Source: Branchinecta lynchi
Taxonomy: Eukaryota; Arthropoda; Branchiopoda; Anostraca; Branchinectidae
Length of the DNA stretch: 64,000 bases
Reading direction: 5' to 3'
Assembly (NCBI GenBank): GCA_023053575.1
Contig: JAKZAP010000003.1
Location: 31,874,228-31,938,227 of the forward strand
Every line of letters begins with the position of its first letter. Within the stretch, counting starts at the first letter, position 1. Made by a program: the position numbers and the translations under genes. Below, one piece after another: positions 53,301-62,300 of this stretch. The notes beneath the pieces were generated by a model. It did no database searches, was not told where the DNA came from, and saw only the letters and a program-made list of their open reading frames with translations.

Positions 53301-56300
53301 GTTCTTAATGAGCCTTTTACTTTCAAGCTCCCCCTTCAGAATAAATTAAAAAAGTAAAAAAAATATATTTCTGTCTGCTAAAATAAAAAGTTTCTAATAT
53401 AGAGCCACATCATCCACATTAGAGCCTATCATCAATAAATTTTCTCCCTAGAAATAGCTATTATTCCAATAATTCCGAAAAATTCATAAAAACATAACAA
53501 GAGCTGTAAGCTCATATGGCACTTGCAGGGGTTAGGATATATTTTTCATCAAAAGAACTTTGCAGTTAAGATGCGCGCTGTAAGGGGGCTAGAACTTCAT
53601 TTGTAAGCAAAACCCTTTAGGCAAAAATGATACTTGGCTGATGGGAACCATGAACATACATATTTTGCTTAAAAGTATTTTTCTTACTTTGCGGTCAAGG
53701 TTGGTACGGTAATAATCGGATTTGGGAAGTAGCTATTTATAAGCAAATCTTCTTGAATATCTAATATTCCAGCGAAGTTTCGTCGTCCTAGCTCATCAGG
53801 AAGTCCCTTAACTCGCGATCACCGGAATCCCAGACCCCCCCCCTCCTCCAACTCCACCCACAATACCCGGAGCCAATCCGGTTCTGTAAATGATGCCCAG
53901 AGCATCTGTTTGTTATTCTACAATGTTCGATCCCGATCACACCAGTCTAAGCGGGTCTAGTATCCCCCCCCCCCCCTCAACAGTTGTCGGATCCGATCCG
54001 GAAATGACGAAGATCACGATAGGGATATGTCATCTGCTCATTTATTAAATTTCACTCGAATCCGATCGCCCGTTCCAAAGTTGCGTATGACTCAATATTC
54101 AGGATTTCCCTCCCTCCACTCCCCCCTAAGATTATCATATCAAAGATTTTTTTTTTTTATTTCCAAGTCAGTTTGAACGGGTCCCTGATATGCCTGCCAA
54201 GTTACGTCATGAAAATCCCCAAAAACTGGAATTCCGGGAGACCCCCTACACCCCCACCCCCCAAGTGTCCGGATCCAGTCCAACTGTGTAAAAGATTAAC
54301 CTGGAGCAGATGTTTGTTCTTCCCAGTAAGTTTCACTCCGATCCCTCCATTCTAACCGTTTCTCGAGATTTCAGGTCTCCCCCCCCCCAAACTCCCCCCT
54401 AGCTATCGAATCTGGTCAAGACTTTAAACGGGACATCAGACATATATAATCTATTCAGTTACTAAGTTTCATTCCAATCCGATCACCCGTTCGGAAGTTA
54501 CACACTGCTCAATTTCCCGGATTCCCCCGCCCTCCCCCCCCGAGATGGTCGGATCGGAAAACTGATTATTTCTAAGTTTGTTTGGTCGGGTCCCTGATAT
54601 GCCTGCCAAGTTTCATGGTCCTAGCACATCTGGAAGTACCCTAACTCGAAAAAGTGTGACAAACTGCCCTCAATTTTCAAGTTCGCACCGCCCTCCACTC
54701 CCCCACTATGATCGGATTGGGAAACTGATTATTTCCAGGTTAGTTTGGTTGGGTTGCTGATATGCCTGCCAAGTTTCATTGTCCTAGTACATCGGGAAGT
54801 ACCCTAATTCGAAAAAATGTGACAAAAAACCGGACGCGACGGACAGACCGACGGACGGAATTGTGATCGGTATATGGCACTTGAGCCAGAGGCTGCAAGT
54901 GCCATGAAAAAAAAATATTCCTTGAGCCCAAGCTGACTTTGAAAAATTTATTCAAATAATGCATACAACGGGTACGTCTGCTACGATTCATTGGCAGGGA
55001 TGAACATTGACAGCCTGACGAGGACCCTTGCCAAGAAGGGCCAAATATCGCTGCCAAAGCATCGTAGCTGACGTACCCGCTGTATGCATTATTTAGAAAA
55101 AAAAAAAGAAAAACGAATATTTGTCTACTTAAATACAGACAGTTTTAACACACAGTGAACCAGAATGTTTTAAAACTTTATACCGCAGTCAAAAATTTCG
55201 AAAATCAGACTCCTTCATAGTAAAAATCGACTAGATTACTTTCCAAACAACAGTGTGTCGCAGACAAAAATTTTTAAGATGTATGTGTTTTCTGTAAAAA
55301 CCCTAAGTCGCTTACTTACCCGATCCGACCATCGTGGGGAAGTAGTCAACTCATCGTGGATTTCAAAAGTTTATATTCCAAAAGCATATTTTGTGTGAAC
55401 TGATGACGCAATCATTAGTCACATAGGCCTAGCTATCCCTCAGCGATGAAAAACAAGACCAAAGGTTTCGATGGGATCCCAAAAATTCAATATCTGATCT
55501 AGACAACTGGGTCTTGTCTTAGCCAGATCCAGTCATCGCCAGACTCCTTGAACATTTTTACAATTAAAATTCAGAAGCAGATTAAGGCCAAATAGCTAAT
55601 CATCTGAGAAAAACTTCCTACCACTACCGCCAATTTCCCGATTTCGGCCAAACCCCAGAACTAATTGTCCGGCGAAAAAAAAGAAAGCTAAAAAATGAAC
55701 TCAGGGTATCTTCTTTCCCCAATAATGAACATCTAATCAACTTCAAATAAAAATTTAGCTTATAACACATTTTCCGACTCCAGCCGGATTCCGGTCGAAC
55801 TATATGTCCGGGTAAAATATGATTGTCACACACGGATTCAGCTTCTCTTCTTACCCCTAAATTGGTTATCTGATCAACTAGAAATAAAACTTTATCTTCT
55901 ACCAATTTTCCGGTTTTGGTCGGATTCCGGGTGAACTACATGTCCGAATAGAAAATTTTGTTCACATAAGTGTTCAGCATGTCTTCTTGTCCTAAATCGA
56001 ACATCTAATCAACTTCAACTAAAACTTTTAATTTTAACAAACTTTCCGGTTTGGGCCGGATTCCGGTCGAACTACTTGTCCGTCGAGAAAATGGTTTTCA
56101 CCACCGTGTTCAGCTTGTCTTCTTACCCCTAAATCGAACATCTAATCAGCTTACAATAAAACTTTTACTTTTAACAAACTTTCGGGTTTGGGCCGGATTC
56201 CGGGCGAACTACTTGTTCGATAACAAAATGATTTTCACCATCGTGTTCAGCATGTCTTCTTACCCCATAATCGACTATCACATTAGCTGTTTCAAAATAT

Positions 56301-59300
56301 TTTGTTTGCCCCTTAATTTGAATCCCCTCCCCCACCCTTAAATGTAGGGCTACAAAGCCCATCTTCGAACTCGACTTGTCCGACGACCCAACGAATCCTC
56401 ACACCAAGTTTCATCAAAATATCTCATTCCCTTCGAGAGTTATCGTGCTTACAGACGGACGGACAGACGGACGGACAACTTTTGCGATGTCATAGGTATC
56501 CCTCCACTTACGTTTTGGGATCCCAAAATTAAGAGCTGGAAGCTCAAATGGCACTTGCAAGGCTGAGTCGGATGAAAGTGATGGTCAGGAGTATTGTTTC
56601 CACTTTTTGGTTAAGATTCGCACTATAAGGGTGCTGAAAATTAATTTCTAAGAAAAACCGTTGAGGCAAAAAGGATCATTTACATGGCGATCGTCAAAAA
56701 GTAAATTTTGCTTAAAAGTGTTTTTGTATTTTGCGGTTAAGATGTGTTCTTTAAGGAATGGTGATCTCTAACCCAATGATGTCAAGTTTCTAATACTCCA
56801 GCAAAGTTGTATGGTCCTAGCACATCTGGAAGTACCTTAACTCACGATCACCGGAATTCCGGACCCCCCCCCCCCTTCCCCCTCGAATCCGGTTCGATTC
56901 TGTCAGTAACGTACCTAGGACTTGTGCCTGTACTTCCCACCAAGTTTCATCGTGATCGCTCCACTCTATGCGCGTCACAAAATTTCCGGTTCTCCCCTCT
57001 GGCCCCCCCCCTCCCAGTTGATCGGATTTGGTCCGGACTTGAAACAGGACATCTGAGACATGGGATCTTTCAAGATATCAAGTTTCATTAAGATCCGATA
57101 ACCCGTTCGAAAGTTGCGCATGCCACTAATTCCCGGATTCCGCCGTCTCCCCCACGACTGTCGGATGGGGGAGTGACTGTTTCCAAGTTAATCTGGTCGG
57201 GTCCCTGATATGCCTACCAAGTTTTATCGTCCTAGTCCACCAGAAGTACATTAACTACGGATAGCCGGAATTCCGGAACCCCCCTCCAGCTCCCCCCATA
57301 GTGTCCGAATCCGATCCAGTTCTGTCAGTTGTTTATCTAGAGCTTGTTCTTGTTCTTGCCACTAAGTTTCATGCGGATCGCTCCACTCTAAGAGTTTCAC
57401 ACGATTTCCGGTTCCCCCCTCCAACTCCCCCCTCGATTCATCGGATCCGGTCCGGACTTGATATGAGATATCTGAGACACAAGGTCTTTCCAGATATCAA
57501 GTTTCATTAAGATCCGATCACCTCTTCAAAAGTTATGCATGCCCCTGTTTTCTGGATTCCGCCACCTCCCCCTCCCCCAACGATGGTCGGATCGGTCAAG
57601 TGACTATTTCCAAGTTAGTTTGGTCGGGTCCCTAATATGCTTGCCAAGTTTTATCGTCCTAGAACTTCTGGAAGTACCTTAACTCGAGAACAGTGGACCG
57701 ACCGACCAAAAAGTGATCGGTATATGGCACTTGAGCGGAGCTGCAAGTGCCATAAAAATCTAATTGTGTTTTAGTTGCCCAGCAATTAGTACTTATATCT
57801 TGAAGTTGTAAGCTAGCTCTCTTCAAAATACATTTATCAGAACCGACTGTCCTTATTCGCCTCCCTGATCCCAGCTTAGCGAAGCTATCAATTACAATGA
57901 GAGTTTTCCCTGGTGTCTACCAACCGTATTCTTTCTTTCGTAACGTGAACCAAAACTGTCAGAATTGACGAGAGGCTCCTGACTTAATTTTTGCCCTCAT
58001 TAAAAGTGAATTGTCGGCTTCTCTTATTAGTCCCCTGGGCGAGCTTCCGTAACTATCCCGTCGACAACAACATGTGAGCAAACTTTCGGAAAATGTGTGT
58101 GAACTGACGTTTATACCAACTGACGTTTATGCCAACTGACGTTTATGCCAACTGACGTTTATGCCAACTGACGTTTATGCCAACTGAAGTTTATGTCAAC
58201 TGACGTTTATACCAACTGACGCTTATGTGAAGTGACGGTAGGTCTTATGTGTCTTATGTGACGGACGGTAGGCGAACTGACGGTAGAAGAACTGACGTGT
58301 CGCTGAACTGTCGGATTTTAGGATTAGGTGAACTGACGTGTAGACCTACTGACGTTTATGTCAACTGACAGTAGGCGAACTGACGTTTGGTCAACTGACG
58401 TGTAGGGCAACTGACGTGTTGGTCAACTGACGTGTTGATGAAGTGACTTGTTGATCAACTGACGGATTTTTGGGGGTCAACTGACGTGTAGAAAACTGTC
58501 GGAAAATGTTGGCGTACTGACGGAATTCTGTGGCGAACTGACGTTTATGTCAACTGACGTGTTGCGGTACTGACGGGACCCCCCGACACTAGGATTAACA
58601 CGAGTCTCCCAGCTATTTCCGCGGGCCGGTTTTCTGAGATCTCAACAGTCAGCGCCGATTCGTTCACAAATTCAACAGTCAGCGTCGATTCGTTCACAAA
58701 TTCTTCTTCTTGGCTGAGGAATGTACTAGAGCCGCCCACTGGTGTGGGAGGCCACTCTTTGTCGTGGGACGCGGTAGGAACGACACCCTTTGAATTCTTC
58801 AAAAAAACGGGATCGGGTCCCAGCGGCATCTACACCCGTGAAACGGGATGATAATACAGAAACCCTAGCCTTAGACCTGATCGATGACCTTACAGAAAGA
58901 GTTCAAGTTCAGAATCGCATCATAAATGAGCAAAAAGCGCTAATTGCTCAACTTGGAGAAACTATCGCAGCATATCGAGCCATCATAACGGACACCACAA
59001 GAATGCTACAGAGCAACAACGACGCACGACAATACAGCCTCAGCTACAAGCTAGAAGAAACCACGAAATCTCCCACATCTTCAAGTGTAGGCACAATGAC
59101 TGAACCGTTTGAACTTGTAATCACTAGAAAAATTTCGCGAGTTGTTCGACCAGTAGCTCAGACTGAGTCGCGCGAAGCAGATGCCCAAACAGATAATCTC
59201 CAGGCGATTAAAACACCCACTCTGTCCCCTTTTTAGGAAAAAACCCAAAGTCAAATGTCCCATTGCCAAAAGAATTGTGCTTTTATTTCAAAAAAAGGTC

Positions 59301-62300
59301 ACTGTAAATGGGGATCCAAATGCCGATTCAGTCATAAAGAAATACTGCCGCCGATCTGCCAAGACCACCAAACAAGCGAAGGCTGCCTCCTTCCTTCGGG
59401 AAGTTCCTGAAAAGTGCAAAAAACTCGTGGCAGGCGCCTGCAGCAGGGGATTGCGCTGCAATGACAACCACGCAGACATCAAACCTACTCCAACTACACA
59501 AACTAACGAGCCTAAAACCAAAACATAAAAAAACTGGAGACGAACACAAGACCACGACCCGCCCGAAACGAAGGAACCAACCAAATGGAGGTCACGGGTT
59601 TTCTACAGAACTGGCTCAGATACCATCAGCGAGAACCGCCACCAAGGTTTTCATCAACAACAGAATGGTTGGAGGAACACAGAACAAACACCCACCAGCC
59701 CGAATCCCAACACAACATGAAACACATCCAGAACCGAAGGCAAAGCTACTGGATATTCAGTCCATTCCGTTCAACTTACCCGCAAAGAGACTCCCCTGGT
59801 CACTGCTGCCCGAACAGTCACCAATCGACGGAGAGACCTTATCTGAAACCAACCAGCGGTCCAGTACAGGAAACATTGGTGTAAACACGAAGACAACAAC
59901 AAAAACGAATCCCAAATACATCACCACCACTTCCACCTCAACAGATACTCACGCTCTGAGGCTGGAGCCTCCCCATCCTTCTTCCTGCAACCTGGAAAGA
60001 GGGAAAAAGAAAACAGGTTTTGATGCGAGGCCCACCACTTCCACCTCAATAGATACTCACGCTCTGAGGCTGGAGCCTCCCGATCCTTCTTCCTGCAACC
60101 TGGAAAGAGGGAAAAAGAAAACAGGTTTTGATGCAAGGGCAACCCAAACTTACCGTTTCCAACAACAGACCTGTCGAATGTTCGCTCTCTCAACAACATA
60201 GCAGAAGATATGGAAGTTTTCCTAAGGAAACATGACATTGACAGAAACATGGATTTCGTCTCCTACCTTGGCCATGATCGACGGGTACTCCTGGTACATT
60301 TCCCCACGCTGCAGCGCATCAGGTGATCCTATGACGCAAGGTGGTGGTGTCGGTTTCTGCTGCAAAGAAAACATACCTCATAGGATCTTGGATGTCGCAG
60401 TACCAAAGACCCATGACATCGAAGTCTCGTGGCTCTGGGCACGACCAAAAGGCCTACCTCGTCAAGTGTTGTCACTGATATACGCCGCAGTATATTTCCC
60501 TCCAAGAGGACCATATCGGCAACAACTAGTGGAATAGCTCCAACAAAGTTGCGACTCCATCAGAACAAAATACCCGTCTGCTGGAATCTTTCTTTGTGGG
60601 GACTTCAACGACCTGAAGCCGAACTGGATCGAAAGCTCCACAGCCCTTCGTCAAATAGTTAAAGTGAAAACACGGGGAGAAAACACCCTTGACTTGATCT
60701 TCACTACACTCGGTGATTTCTACTTAGATCCCTCGGCGGAAGCACCACTCTCAACCAGCGACCACGCAACTGTTCTATTACGACCAAAGTCAACAGTGGA
60801 ACCTAGTAAACCAACCCAGTTCACATACCGTCCACTCACAGAGGAAGGCTTTATTGGCTACAGATAATGGCTCAACTCAGTATGCTGGTTCCGCCTTTTC
60901 GAAAACAAAGACGCAAACAGTATGACCGAACTCTTCTATGAACAAACAACTCGAGAGTACGAACGATTCTTCCCTGAAAAGCGAGTTACAATTAAGGCAC
61001 AGAGTAAACCATGGGTTACTCCGAAGATCAAAGCTGCAATGATAGAGCGAGACATGCTTTACGAGACAAAGCCCCACTCTGACGAATACAAACGGAAGAG
61101 AAACATAGTAGTCAGACTACTAAAGCAAGCTAGGCGTCTGTACGGACACCCAATTTTCGCCAAGTTGTCAGCCAATGATCCAAGGAAGTTCCACACAACT
61201 GTACGGAAACTAATGGGACAGCAGAAGTCGAAATCCATTCTGAGGGACGAGCAAGGAAAGAATTTAACTGCAGAAAGAATTAATGCCCACTTCTCAAATA
61301 TTTGCCGCCAACAGCATCCCCTCAAGACTTTGCCACAGAATGGTCCAATCGAAACCATCCCTGTCATCACAGTTCCCTAGGTCCAAGAAAATTCGAAAAC
61401 CTAGATATTAGGAAATCCTCGTACCCTGGCGAAATTTCCATAAGGCTGATATATGTATGCTCCTCCTCCTTGGCAGGATAAATGCCATAAAAAGGCATTT
61501 ATCACACCGATTCCGAAGAAAACATCACCGACCTCACCATCCAACCTCCGGCCGATTTAGAAAACGCCCATCATCTCCAAAGTCTTCGAAGACTTTATTC
61601 TACAGTGGCTACTAGCAGAAGTAGAACATAAAATCGACCCTATGCAGTTCGGTTTTCGTCGAGGACACAGCACAACACATTATCTGGTCAGATTGCTTCA
61701 TGATCTACTAGAGCACCTAGAAACTTCGGAGGCCCTTGCAGAAATAATTATTTCTGATTTTGTGAAAGCTTTCGATCTGCTTGATCACGAGACTGTTATC
61801 AACGAAACCTGTGCCCTGGAAGTCTCGCAGTTTCTGCTATGTATCATCGCAAGCTTCCTTTCTGGTCATCAACAGTGCGTACAACTCGAAACGGGGAAGC
61901 ATCCAACCTCCAAGACATCACCTGTGGAAGCAATGGAAGCATCCCAAGGAAGCAAGCTAGGTCCCATCTTATTTTTCATAGTCAACAACCGACTGATGAG
62001 ACAACAGAAACAGAGGTATAAGTTCGCAGATGATCTTTCGCTAAGCCTGCTGCGATTCCTGCCACAAACACACAGCCAACTTGTACCCCTGATTGCAGAG
62101 CTTCAACATCAAGCTGATCAAGTGAAGCTCCAGCTAATCCTCGAGAAAAGCTGTGTGGTGCGTGTCAACTTCCTCAAGAAGAAGAGCATTGACGAATCTG
62201 CACCTGTCCAAACAAAAAAATCAGTCAAAATACTCGGCATCACATTAAGTGACGATCTCTCGTTCGGAGACCACACCAACCAGCTCACAGCTAAAGCAGC

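Noticed and set aside
58545..58829. Minus-strand frame of 94 codons
   Set aside because: Overlaps the minisatellite and a short local duplication, so the open frame is low-complexity.
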